Shown here: positions 36,128-46,200 of the stretch, one piece after another | Layout: each line of letters opens with the position of its first letter | Numbering within the stretch: position 1 is the first letter of the stretch | Source: Chitinophaga varians | GTDB lineage: Bacteria; Bacteroidota; Bacteroidia; Chitinophagales; Chitinophagaceae | Reading direction: 5' to 3' | DNA: 64,000 nucleotides | Assembly: GCF_014529945.1 (NCBI RefSeq) | Contig: NZ_JACVFB010000003.1 | Location: 930,001 to 994,000, forward strand | Notes under the pieces: generated by a model | Databases searched by the model: none | What the model saw: the letters and a program-made list of their open reading frames with translations, nothing else | Told to the model about the DNA's origin: nothing | Made by a program: the position numbers and the translations under genes

Positions 36128-37819
36128 ATGAAAGTTGCTGCCTATTCCGATAAACCCGTATCTTTTTTTAATACGATCTGCCTGCTGCTCGCTGTGCTGT
36201 CGCTGACGCTGGGCATGGCCGTGTTTTATCTGATTGACTTTGCGCCGGCGTTTTACCTCGAACTGTTTGTGGGCATATTGTTCTTCTGCCTGCCATTCCT
36301 GCATAAGCGTATTGGTGTGGATACCGTTATCCTGATTTTCTTTGTGGTATTGGATGCGGCATTGGTGTTTTATGGTATTGTACTGGGGCCTATCTCTGAA
36401 ATACATCTCCTGGCGGCCTTCCTCATGGGCGCCTCTGATCTGCTGATGACCAGCAGAAAAACGCGCAACCTGTTCTGGACCTATGTTGGCGCGATGGTGG
36501 TTCTTCTTGAACTGAATTATACCTTTCACTGGTTTAGGCCCGTCGCTTTCAGCCACAGCAGCATGGTGGCTATCCGGCTGATCGTGGTACTTACCGGTAC
36601 CGCACTGAATGGCATCATGCTCTATTTCTATATCAAGCAGGTACGCACCATGATGGCGGAACTGAAGAAAGCTTCCGAAGCCAAAACCAAATACCTGCGG
36701 GAAACCAACCATGAGATCAGGACACCGCTGACATCTATTATGGGCATCGCGGAAGGGCTCAACGAGAAAGTGGCCCAGCTCAATGACAGCGCGCTGGTAG
36801 CAGCCATACGTAAGGAAACGGAGCATCTGCAGGTAGCCTCCCTGCTTATCAGGGAAATTATCAACAATCAACTGGACCTGGCCAAAATAGAAGAAAATCA
36901 GTTCAACGAAGTAAAAAACGAAAGCTTCAGCCTACGGCAATGCATCAACGAATGTATACTGATGCAGCGCCCCGTCGCGTCATCACGGAAAATCAATGTA
37001 GTACTGAATTATGACGCCCAGCTGCCGGAATACATCCTCTCCGACAATACCATCCTCAGCAAAATCCTCAATAACCTGGCATCCAATGCCCTGAAATACG
37101 CGGCTAAAAATTCGGTGGTCCGGTTCAACGTGTTAAAGACCGGCGAACAAATCCATATCGAAACACACAATACCAGTTCACTGAATCAGGAACAGTTGAG
37201 CGAGATCTTCCTGCCTTTTGTGTCTCATGCCAATAAAGAGAATATGGTAGAAAGTACCGGACTGGGATTATCGATCACCAAACAACTGGTAGAAAAAATA
37301 AATGGCACCATCACAGCCACCACGGCTGGTGCCACCACCAGCTTTACTTTAACCCTTCCACTGAAAGAAGGCTATAAAATACAGGAGACCAGTAATACCG
37401 AACCGGTAAAAGAAATCTATCAGGACTATATTATTTTGGTACTGGAAGATGATAAACTGAACCAGGCTTCCTTCCGCGCCGCTATTAAAAGCATGGGCGC
37501 AGTGCCCTACTTTGCTGAAAACGGGGTAGAAGCATTGGAACTGCTGAAGATGATCACACCAGACCTGATCATCACCGACGGTAAAATGCCGGTGATGGAT
37601 GGAAAAAATTTCCTTCGCGCACTGCGCACCAGCGATGATGATACTACCCGCTATATCCCTGCTATCGTCTCTTCCGGAGAAACATTCCTACAGGAACAGG
37701 AAGAATTTATCGCTGCCGGCGCAACCGATTTTCTCTTAAAACCTTTTACAAGAAAGGAACTGGTGGATATGATCCGAAAACACCTGCCCAGCATCAAGCT
37801 GATGAAACCCCTTACTTAA
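36128..37819 (+). CDS. Membrane hybrid histidine kinase with C-terminal receiver
   Basis: A 563-residue hybrid sensor kinase. About six membrane spans fill residues 12-170. HisKA contains phospho-acceptor His195 (RETNHEIRTPLTS), the HATPase has the N box (LNNLASNALKYA) and G box (ESTGLGLSITKQ), and the receiver starts near 432 (IILVLEDDKLNQ) with the acceptor Asp in ITDGKMPVMDG. There is no separate periplasmic sensor, so the signal is probably sensed in the membrane. No response-regulator gene is adjacent; the phosphate may pass to a distant partner. Its stop is one base from the stop of a convergent permease gene. Confidence 0.93.
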   Translation: MKVAAYSDKPVSFFNTICLLLAVLSLTLGMAVFYLIDFAPAFYLELFVGILFFCLPFLHKRIGVDTVILIFFVVLDAALVFYGIVLGPISEIHLLAAFLMGASDLLMTSRKTRNLFWTYVGAMVVLLELNYTFHWFRPVAFSHSSMVAIRLIVVLTGTALNGIMLYFYIKQVRTMMAELKKASEAKTKYLRETNHEIRTPLTSIMGIAEGLNEKVAQLNDSALVAAIRKETEHLQVASLLIREIINNQLDLAKIEENQFNEVKNESFSLRQCINECILMQRPVASSRKINVVLNYDAQLPEYILSDNTILSKILNNLASNALKYAAKNSVVRFNVLKTGEQIHIETHNTSSLNQEQLSEIFLPFVSHANKENMVESTGLGLSITKQLVEKINGTITATTAGATTSFTLTLPLKEGYKIQETSNTEPVKEIYQDYIILVLEDDKLNQASFRAAIKSMGAVPYFAENGVEALELLKMITPDLIITDGKMPVMDGKNFLRALRTSDDDTTRYIPAIVSSGETFLQEQEEFIAAGATDFLLKPFTRKELVDMIRKHLPSIKLMKPLT

Positions 37820-37820
37820 T

Positions 37821-40196
37821 TTATTCCGCTTTCAGGCTATGCATCGGGTTCACCAATGCCGCCCGGATCGTCTGATAGCTGATCGTACAAATCGTGATGA
37901 TCAGGGCACCACCTGCCGCCACCACAAACACACCCGGACCCATACTGATGCGATAAGCGTATCTATCCAACCAGTATTGCAGACTGTAAAAAGCGATGGG
38001 CACGGCTATACAACAACCCATAAATACCAGCGTCACAAAGTCTTTCGATAACAGCAGCCAGAGTTGCAACAGAGAGGCACCCATTACTTTCCGGATGGCT
38101 ATTTCGCGCGTACGCTGTGCAGCCATATACGCAGCCAGACCAAATAAACCCAGACAGGAGATAAACACCGCCAACGTGGCGAAAAGAGCCGCCAGCTTGC
38201 CTGACAGCGCCTCTAACTTAAACTTCTTATCGTAACTATCAGCCGCAAAGGTATAGTCGTAAGCATATCCGGGATTATACCTGTTGAAAATCGGCGTGAT
38301 CTTCGCAAGGGCCGTATGTATGTCCGTCTTGTCTGACAAACGGTATAACAGCGTGGACGCATCCTCCTCCTGATGGGTAAATACCGCCGGTTCCACCGGC
38401 TTAAACGGAGACTCCATCACCGCATCTTTGATGACACCGGCAATGACTACACGCTCCCGCCCCCTCCAGCTAATATGCTGACCAGCTACCGGAGCAGTAA
38501 GCCCCATCCGCTTTACCGCCGCCTCGTTGATGATCACATAGCCTGAATCCGCCGCCTGCAATTCATGAAAATCGCGTCCTTCCTTTAGCTGCATGCCCAT
38601 CGCGGAGAAATAGCCCGGCGATACCCCAATCTCCGACACCACCAGGGGCTGACTTTCCTGCCGGCCCTTCCACTCTTCCACCACGGTGCGCGACCAGATG
38701 GAAGTGACCGGATTGGAAGCTCTCACCACACTTTTCACCATACCACTCTGCAACAGTTCCTCCCGCAACGCGTGGTAGTTCTTCTTCATATCTTCGCTAA
38801 TGTACGTGTACAACAAACCGGCGGTACTGTAGCCAGCGGGCCGTTTCTTAGCATATTGGATCTGCTGATAAATAATGATGGTGCTGATAATCAAGGCTAC
38901 TGACGCTGCAAACTGCGCTACCACTAATATTTTGCGCGGAAGCGCTGCTGACCGGCCTACTTGTTGACCGCCCTTCAACACCTTTACCGGCTCAAAAGAG
39001 GATAGATAAAAAGCCGGCCTGCTGCCCGCCAGTACTGCGGTAACAACAATAAACAACAACAGGATGCCCCAGGCCGACAGCTGATGATAAGGAATGTACA
39101 ATTCGCCATCGATCACCCGGTTGAAGACCGGCAACGCCAGTTGTAAAATGCCGATGCTCAATACCGCTGCGAGACTGGTAAGCATCAGCGATTCCAGCAG
39201 AAACTGCAACACCAGGTCGCGCCGCCCGGAGCCAATCGCCTTACGTACCCCTACCTCCCTGGCGCGCTTTTCCGAACGCGCAGTAGAGAGATTAATAAAA
39301 TTGATACAGGCTATCAACAATACCAATACGCCAATCAATGTAAACATCCGCACATAAGTGATAAAGCCACCACGCTCCTTCCCATTCTCAAAATTGCTGT
39401 AAAGCCGCCATCTGTCCATCGGATGCAGAAATATCTGCTCTGTCCTGCGCGGACTATAACGATGAATAATATCTTTTATCTGTGCTGATACTTTTTCGTA
39501 AGGCACACCCGGCTCCAGCGCCACAAATGCCTGAGAGGAATTATCGCCCCAGTCGTTACGGGCAGCCTGCATCCAGGGCTGGGTCTGCACCAGGTAAGAA
39601 AATGGTAGCAGATACTGAAACTGCAACGTGGAATTGACCGGTACGTCCTGCATGATACCTGTCACTTTCAGATCGTGCTGATTATCGATGCGGACCATCT
39701 TATTCATGGCTTCCGTCGTGCCAAACAATGCCCGGGCGGTAGAGGCACACAACACAATAGAATATGGGTCCTGTAATGCCCTGGCAGCATCACCTTCCAA
39801 TAGGGTAAATCGAAACATACGCAGATAGTCTTCACTCACACCGCTGCCCCGTATGTATAACTTTTTATCCCCGGCAATCAACCCGTGATTGATAGGCCAG
39901 TCTGTTACGGCCACATACCGGATGCCGGGAATATCTTTCCGTAAAGCATCTACCAGCGGAAGAGATACCGTACTTACCGTTCTGATACCCCCGTTGTTGT
40001 CAGGGTTGTTTTTCATCACCTGGTAAAGATGTTCGTGACCAGGCAAGAACCGGTCATACGAATATTCATTTACCACCCATAGGGTAATCAGCAATCCCAC
40101 GGCCATACCAGCGCCCAATCCCAAAATATTCAGCGTGCTGTAAACTTTGTTGTTAATAACATTACGCCAGGCAGTTTTCAAATAATTACGAAACAT
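37821..40196 (-). CDS. MacB/FtsX-type ABC transporter permease
   Basis: A 791-residue permease started at the ATG at 40196 (MFRNYLKTAWRNVINNK). Arrangement: N-terminal span (about 20-42), large MacB_PCD periplasmic domain, FtsX domain 1 near 290-420, a second periplasmic domain, and FtsX domain 2 at the C-terminus (AALFATLAVFISCLGLFGLAAY, TREIAIRKVMGASLLQLWLLL). The duplicated YxxFxxxx-FtsX plan is typical of Bacteroidota antimicrobial-peptide/lipoprotein-type permeases. No ATPase gene is adjacent, so it must share one encoded elsewhere. Confidence 0.92.
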   Translation of the reverse strand: MFRNYLKTAWRNVINNKVYSTLNILGLGAGMAVGLLITLWVVNEYSYDRFLPGHEHLYQVMKNNPDNNGGIRTVSTVSLPLVDALRKDIPGIRYVAVTDWPINHGLIAGDKKLYIRGSGVSEDYLRMFRFTLLEGDAARALQDPYSIVLCASTARALFGTTEAMNKMVRIDNQHDLKVTGIMQDVPVNSTLQFQYLLPFSYLVQTQPWMQAARNDWGDNSSQAFVALEPGVPYEKVSAQIKDIIHRYSPRRTEQIFLHPMDRWRLYSNFENGKERGGFITYVRMFTLIGVLVLLIACINFINLSTARSEKRAREVGVRKAIGSGRRDLVLQFLLESLMLTSLAAVLSIGILQLALPVFNRVIDGELYIPYHQLSAWGILLLFIVVTAVLAGSRPAFYLSSFEPVKVLKGGQQVGRSAALPRKILVVAQFAASVALIISTIIIYQQIQYAKKRPAGYSTAGLLYTYISEDMKKNYHALREELLQSGMVKSVVRASNPVTSIWSRTVVEEWKGRQESQPLVVSEIGVSPGYFSAMGMQLKEGRDFHELQAADSGYVIINEAAVKRMGLTAPVAGQHISWRGRERVVIAGVIKDAVMESPFKPVEPAVFTHQEEDASTLLYRLSDKTDIHTALAKITPIFNRYNPGYAYDYTFAADSYDKKFKLEALSGKLAALFATLAVFISCLGLFGLAAYMAAQRTREIAIRKVMGASLLQLWLLLSKDFVTLVFMGCCIAVPIAFYSLQYWLDRYAYRISMGPGVFVVAAGGALIITICTISYQTIRAALVNPMHSLKAE

Positions 40197-40354
40197 GGGG
40201 AATGTTTTTTTGAAAGATACTTCCAGGGCACCAATAAAATGCCATTGCAATAAACAACTGACAATCAATACAATAAGGTTAATCCTTTGTCCGCTTTTAA
40301 TGCATCCTTGTTCGTTTATGGACAATTTGTTTTGATGGCAGGCAGCGATAACGG

Positions 40355-40385
40355 GAAACAAAAAACCGCTACATCACTGTAGCGG
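40355..40385 (-). terminator. Terminator downstream of tRNA-Gln
   Basis: On the minus strand CCGCTAC, loop, GTAGCGG then TTTTTT. It lies 50 bases past the 3' end of the tRNA. Confidence 0.85.
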
Positions 40386-40434
40386 TCCTGAGATTTTTGA
40401 GAGTTTTCAATGGGAGTAGTTACTCTCTTTCTTG

Positions 40435-40505
40435 TTGCCCAACCTGGATTCGAACCAAGACAAACAGAACCAAAATCTGTCGTACTACCATTATACTATT
40501 GGGCA
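40435..40505 (-). tRNA. tRNA-Gln (anticodon UUG), copy 1
   Basis: A 71-nt cloverleaf: acceptor TGCCCAA/TTGGGCA, discriminator A, T-arm with GGTTCGAATCC, anticodon stem ACAGA/TCTGT with loop TTTTGGT, so anticodon TTG, decoding CAA. The sequence is identical to the copy at 55126-55196. Confidence 0.96.
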
Positions 40506-40520
40506 ATCACCAATGGGTCG

Positions 40521-40550
40521 CAAAAGTAGAATTTTTTTTATAAAAAACAA
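40521..40550 (-). promoter_or_regulatory. Promoter of tRNA-Gln(UUG) copy 1
   Basis: On the minus strand a TTG (40550-40548) is followed after 19 bases by TACTTTTG (40528-40521), the Bacteroidota -33/-7 pair. The mature tRNA begins 15 bases further on. Confidence 0.7.
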
Positions 40551-40570
40551 CTATCATAAAAAATTTCTTT

Positions 40571-40605
40571 AAAAAAAGGCTGAACGGCCCAGCCGCTCAG
40601 CCTTT
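40571..40605 (-). terminator. Terminator of the locus-4 operon
   Basis: On the minus strand AAAGGCTGA-rich stem with an inner CGG/CCG pairing, followed by a T-tract. It starts about 20 bases after the TlpA-like gene stop. Confidence 0.88.
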
Positions 40606-40625
40606 GCAGGATGATTGGTTTTTGC

Positions 40626-41747
40626 TTATTCTCCGTATATCGCTTTCAGTTTCTTGTCCAGCTCATCACCTTCACTCCCGTAACGCCCGATGATCACGCC
40701 TTTCGGGTCAATCAGGATTTTTGTAGGCAAAGAATGAATACCATATTTGAGTGAAATATCGTTCGGATTATCTTCGAGTCTCGACATATCAAGCCCTCTC
40801 AGCACATGTTTCCATGGCAGATCATCTTTGGCCACGGCCGTTTTCCAGGCCTTTTCATTTCTGTCGTCATCAGAGATACCGATGATCTCCCAGCCCTTGG
40901 ATTGATAACGGGCATACAATTCCTTAAGATGCGGATTGCCTTTGCGACACGGTACACACCAGCTGGCCCAGAAATCGAGCAGCACATATCTTCCTTTGTA
41001 CTGGCTCAGCGACAGACTATTGCCTTGTATATCTTTGGCGGTAAAATCGGCTGCCACGGCTCCGGGTGAACCATGACGAAGGCTGTTGAGCTCATCAGCG
41101 ATGTATTTGGCAAAACCGGAATGTTGAGTAGCTGCGCCCAGTTTATCGTAGTATTGCTGCAGCGTATCGAGAGGAAGGTCTGCCACGTGATAGCGCAGCA
41201 TATAGGCCGTCAGTGCGGAGGTAGGATACTTGCGGAAGTAGTGATAGTCGGCCTGATCATTTTCCTCAAAGAAAGGGGCCAGTCTTTCGCGGATAGCGGC
41301 GGCGGCGTCATGATTTTTTTCATTCCGCAGAGAATCCAGCCTGGACTGATGTTTTTGCTGAATGAGCGCTTTCTCCTGTTGTAATTCCCATACACCGGCA
41401 TTGGCGTTGTTACCGCTCATTCTGCCGAGGCTTAGCTTATTTTCCGCAGCGGTGAACTGCTGCGAACCAGGCATCAGCACTACCAGCGCCGGACTATCGT
41501 CTCCCCTGCCACTGCGGATATAAGTAACAGCAGGGCCAACGATCTCCCCTCTTACGGTGAAGCGCCCGTTTTTTAGTACCACGGAATCAAAATTTCTGTT
41601 ACCGGTAACATCTTCGTACATCAGGTAAAGTTTACCATTAGGTTGGTCGGTAACTTTCCCGTTGAGCACAAAAGGTTTTTTCTCCTGAGCATAAGCGAAG
41701 GCGGTAAGCGCCATACACCCGATGATGGTGGTGGTGATCTTTTTCAT
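40626..41747 (-). CDS. TlpA-like thiol-disulfide oxidoreductase with DUF4369-type N-terminus (locus 4)
   Basis: A 373-residue exported protein (signal MKKITTTIIGCMALTAFAYAQ). An N-terminal beta domain (FVLNGKVTDQPNGKLYLMYEDV) of the DUF4369 kind is followed by a helical linker and a thioredoxin/AhpC-TSA fold with the CxxC in DFWASWCVPCRKGNP and cis-Pro in HSLPTKILIDPKG. It acts on thiols or disulfides in the periplasm. It follows susD by 8 bases and so is the last gene of the fourth uptake locus. Confidence 0.93.
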   Translation of the reverse strand: MKKITTTIIGCMALTAFAYAQEKKPFVLNGKVTDQPNGKLYLMYEDVTGNRNFDSVVLKNGRFTVRGEIVGPAVTYIRSGRGDDSPALVVLMPGSQQFTAAENKLSLGRMSGNNANAGVWELQQEKALIQQKHQSRLDSLRNEKNHDAAAAIRERLAPFFEENDQADYHYFRKYPTSALTAYMLRYHVADLPLDTLQQYYDKLGAATQHSGFAKYIADELNSLRHGSPGAVAADFTAKDIQGNSLSLSQYKGRYVLLDFWASWCVPCRKGNPHLKELYARYQSKGWEIIGISDDDRNEKAWKTAVAKDDLPWKHVLRGLDMSRLEDNPNDISLKYGIHSLPTKILIDPKGVIIGRYGSEGDELDKKLKAIYGE

Positions 41748-41755
41748 ATGACGGA

Positions 41756-43183
41756 TTAAAATGGATTTTGTGTAAGATTAGGATTGACAGTCACCTCTGT
41801 GGCTGGCAGCGGATAAATCATACTGTTGTCTGAGGCGGGAAGGTTGATATGACTACCGGGTACAGTACTGCCGGCATAATCACGGACAACCGGCAAACCA
41901 TTACGCAGCAATGCTGCCCTGCGACGACCGTTCTCAAAGGCCAACTCTACTCTCGCTTCATCCAGGACCACTTGCAAGGCACTGGGCCGCCCATGGAGAT
42001 CAGACAGCTGATACAGGCCACTACCGGTAATGCCTGCACGCTTACGCAACAGGTTCACATCGTCCAGTGCTGCCTGTGGATTATTGGTAGCATTGGCTTC
42101 TGCACGTATCAGGTACATATCGGCCAAACGGAAAACTACCGGCGAACTAACAGCCGTATTACCGTTCTGCACAAATTTGGTGGTGAAATACCTGTCACCG
42201 CTGGCGGTGGATAACTTACTATAAAATCCCAGCCGCACATCGCCGGTGGTCTCGGTCAGTAAACTCAACAACGGAGCTGCAACCGCCGCATACTTTGTCT
42301 GTGTATAACTATAACCCAGGCCATAGAATCCTTTTCCCTGGCCATCTACACTTTTAATAGTGAAAATGGTTTCTTTGTCCGTTGCGTCGCTGTGGTCTGT
42401 ATTGAAATAAGTGAGATAAGTGTTGCCCGTCACCAGTGAATATTGATTACTGTTGATGACTTTCTCCGCATAAGTGATTGCTTTGGCATTATCTCCTGCA
42501 TTCAGGTACAGATCAGCCAGGGCAGCCCAACACGCGGCTTTGCCGGCATAGGCGTTCGACTTCGTTTCAGATAGCATACCGGCGGCTTTTTCATAGTCAG
42601 CTGCTGCAAGCGCATACACTTCTTTGACGGTATTTCTGAAAGGCAGTAAGGCAGGATCGGTGGAAACCACATAGGGCACACCCGGATTAGCGCCTGCATT
42701 TTGTACATATGGCCTGCCAAATGCCTGTACCAGCTGCATATGCAGCAACGCACGCAGAAAAAGGGCTTCTCCTTTTAACTGCAACAGCCGGGGCGCCGCG
42801 TCGTCGGCAATAGCATTGATCACCATATTGGCGTGATAAATGGCTTTATAGGCATTTTGCCACGCCTGAATATCCATCATCGAAGCGGTACGTTTAAAAG
42901 AATAACATTCAATACCCGCAGTGGTAGCATTGTTGCCCGCCTTCATCACCTCCACATTATCAGTGCTCAGCTCTACCAGGTTCATGTAAGGCGTCAGGTA
43001 CTTGTAATTATTCACCAGCGAATACACACCACTCAAGGCTGATTTCAGGTTTTCATAACCATTCAATGCTGTCTCTGCATCGAGGTCTGTCTTCGGCTTG
43101 AGGTCCAGGGCACTTTTGCAGGAACAGATCAGCATAAACGAAATAATACCGATGATGCTCAACCGTTTTATATTCATAGCCAT
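41756..43183 (-). CDS. SusD/RagB-family outer membrane lipoprotein (locus 4)
   Basis: A 475-residue lipoprotein (MAMNIKRLSIIGIISFMLICSC, lipobox). SusD-like N-terminal part with DLKPKTDLDAETALNGYENLKSALSGVYS, TPR-type helices, and C-terminal FRLADMYLIRAEANA, DDVNLLRKRAGI, FENGRRRAALLRNG and IYPLPATEVTVNPNLTQNPF, the classic SusD ending. Shorter than the other two SusD proteins. The start is 19 bases after the SusC stop. Ligand unknown. Confidence 0.96.
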   Translation of the reverse strand: MAMNIKRLSIIGIISFMLICSCKSALDLKPKTDLDAETALNGYENLKSALSGVYSLVNNYKYLTPYMNLVELSTDNVEVMKAGNNATTAGIECYSFKRTASMMDIQAWQNAYKAIYHANMVINAIADDAAPRLLQLKGEALFLRALLHMQLVQAFGRPYVQNAGANPGVPYVVSTDPALLPFRNTVKEVYALAAADYEKAAGMLSETKSNAYAGKAACWAALADLYLNAGDNAKAITYAEKVINSNQYSLVTGNTYLTYFNTDHSDATDKETIFTIKSVDGQGKGFYGLGYSYTQTKYAAVAAPLLSLLTETTGDVRLGFYSKLSTASGDRYFTTKFVQNGNTAVSSPVVFRLADMYLIRAEANATNNPQAALDDVNLLRKRAGITGSGLYQLSDLHGRPSALQVVLDEARVELAFENGRRRAALLRNGLPVVRDYAGSTVPGSHINLPASDNSMIYPLPATEVTVNPNLTQNPF

Positions 43184-43202
43184 TTGTTTTTAGGATGTTA
43201 GA

Positions 43203-46200
43203 TTAAAATGTTACCTGTATACCGGCAAGAAACCTTTTGGTAAAAGGCACCTTGCCCGCATTTTCTTCTCCGAAATTGTTTTCCGGGTCCATACCGGTAA
43301 ACTTCGTCCAGGTGGCCAGATTATCTCCGGAAACAAAAACATTCATTTTAGACACATGCAGCTTCCTCACCACCTTCTCGGAGAAAGCATAACCCAACCG
43401 TACGTTCTTCAACCGCAGGAAACTGGCATCTTCCACATATCTTGAAGTAGGGAAATAGTAGTCCACCTTATTACCTGCTTTCGGCAGATCAGCGATATCA
43501 CCGGGATGTTGCCATCTTACCTGCCCGGATGCAGGAGCGGCATTGTTTGCCTGTACATCAGCACCATCCAGGTCCAGATCGGCACGGGTACGGTTCAGCA
43601 TCTTCAGGCCGCCGAAATAACTAAGCATCACACTGAGGGAAAAGTTTTTATAACTGAGGTTGTTCGACATACCGCCAATGTATTTAGGGTTGCTATTGCC
43701 CAGTACCTGTAGTGTGGCCTCTCCGGGATTATTGGTGTAGTTTACTTTTCCCGTCAGGTTGCCGCTGGCATCTTTTTCCAGTACTTCAAAGCGGGACTCG
43801 CCTGTCTGAGGGTCCACACCGGTAAACACAGGCATATAGTAGCTTCCCATCGGGCTGCCTACCACCTGTGCGTTACCACTATATTGACCATTATACAGCA
43901 GGTTGGCGCCTGGCTGCAGCTCCAGCACCTTGTTGTTATTATAGGCAAAAGTGAGGTCTGTAGACCATTTCACGGCGGTATGCTTCAACTGCCGGGTATT
44001 TATGGTCGCTTCTATGCCCTGGTTGCGGATGCGGCCCATGTTCTGATAATAGGTGTTACCGCCACTGGTTGCCGGCGGGGTAACGCGCAACAGCAACCCT
44101 TTATTCAATTTGTTGTACAGCTCCACGGAAACGGATACCCTGTCCCGGAAACCGGCATCAATACCGATGTTGGTGGTATATTGCATTTCCCAGTGCAGGT
44201 TGGGATTTCCCTGTGCGCTTTGTTTGGTAGTGCTCTGACGGTCATACAACTCATCAGTGGGAGAATAGCTGTACAGGGAGAGATACTGGTAAGGCCCCAG
44301 CGGCAGGTCATTACCAGAAACGCCGTAGCTGAAACGGAGTTTAAGCAGATCGATATTTTTAGCATTACGGAGGAAATTCTCTTTGCTCAACTGCCACGCG
44401 CCACTGAAAGCATAGAAGTTACCATACTTATTGTTTTGCCCGAACTTGGAAGAGCCGTCCCTTCTGAAACTGGCCGTAGCAAAATATTTTCCATCATAGC
44501 TATAGTTCAGTTCTGAGAAGAGGGACAGATAAGCAGTTTCGGTGATTTCATTTCTGAAAGTGAGCGTCTTGGGGTCCCCTGCGTTAATAGCACGGATACC
44601 GGGCTTCAGGCCATACACGGAAACAGCGGTATTTTTTGCTGTCACCTGATTAAATTCAAATGCCGCCAATCCGGTAATACGATGCCTGTTGAAAGATTTA
44701 TCCACCTGCAACATCTCCGTGGTGATAATATTATTGATATTGCCGGGAGACAGTGCATATAGCCCGCCGCGGGTGGCGTAAAAACTGGTCGGATCAGCAG
44801 GATTCACATAACGCTCTACGTCCCTGTTGATGAAGCTGTAACGGTTCCGCGAATTAAACGTAAGCCAGTCGGTCAGCTTGTAACGCAGCGTCAGATCAAA
44901 AGCGCCGATGGTCATTTTATTGGTGGCGTCACTTAAACCCTTGCCATACATAGGATTGAAGTTGGCGCCACTGTACCAGCCTTTTTCATCCGGACCGCCG
45001 ATTTTGGACGTACCATCACTATAAAAAGGGGTGTCCCATGGCATGATGCTAAATGCATCGCTATAGGGGTTGTAAAAACCACCAGACTTCATACTGGAAT
45101 TGGAAATGCTGGCGTTGGAAGACAGCGATAGTCGTTCTGTAGCCTGAAAGTCCACGTTAAAGCGGAAATTGTATTTCCGGTAGCTGTCTGTTATCAGCGG
45201 TGCGATCTCATTAAAATAATCTCCGGAAGCATAATATTTCACACGCTGGTCACCACCGGAAATCCACACATTGTAATCCTGCGTCTGGCCTGTCCGCAGA
45301 AACAGATCGTTCCAGCTGGTGTTGTATTTCAGTACGCTGTCCGGCACCATCGTATGTACATAATCATTTACTGCAGTTTCACTGGCGCCGGGGTTGGCAT
45401 CCAGATACTGGTTCCGGTAAATCTGCTGCTGCAAATCGAAACGTTCCCGGCTGTTCATCACCCGGAATTTTCCGAGCGATGCTTTATTGGCGCCATAGGT
45501 AACGCTGGCGCCTATCTTTGTGCCGCCACCGGCGCCGCCACGTTTGGTAGTGATCACCAGTACGCCGTTGGCAGCCCTTGAACCATACAGGGCGGCTGAA
45601 GCAGCGTCTTTCAATACGGTAACAGAGGCTACGTCTGTGGGAGAAATATTGCTGAGTGGATCAGTGTCTGTGCTGTAATCCTGAATGATACCGTCAATCA
45701 CGACCAACGGTTGTGTGGCATTACGTCCCATCGATCCTTTACCGCGAATAACGATGGTAGAAGAAGTATTGGAACCGGTATTGCCGCCACTGAGCGACAC
45801 GTTCATGCCAGCCACTTTTCCCTGTAAATTATCGAAGATGGATTGTGTGGTAGTGGTTTGCAGTTCTTCTGCGGTCACCTGCGATACTGCGCCGGTGAGC
45901 TCTCCCATACGTTTGTTGCTGTAACCGGTTACCACCACCTGGTTCAGCGCACGCGGCGTTTCAGACAACGCTACATATAACGGCCCGCTTACCGTATCCG
46001 TTTTTATCTTCCGGCTATCATAACCGATGAAAGAAAAGTCCAGCTGCTGACCTTTGCCGGCATACAATTGAAAATGGCCGTTGCCGTCTGTTACGGCGCC
46101 ATTGGGCGTACCTTTTACCCGTATAGTCACACCCGTTAGCGGTGTACCGGAAATGGTGGTAACAGTGCCACTCACCAACGGATGATCTGCCGGTTGTTCG

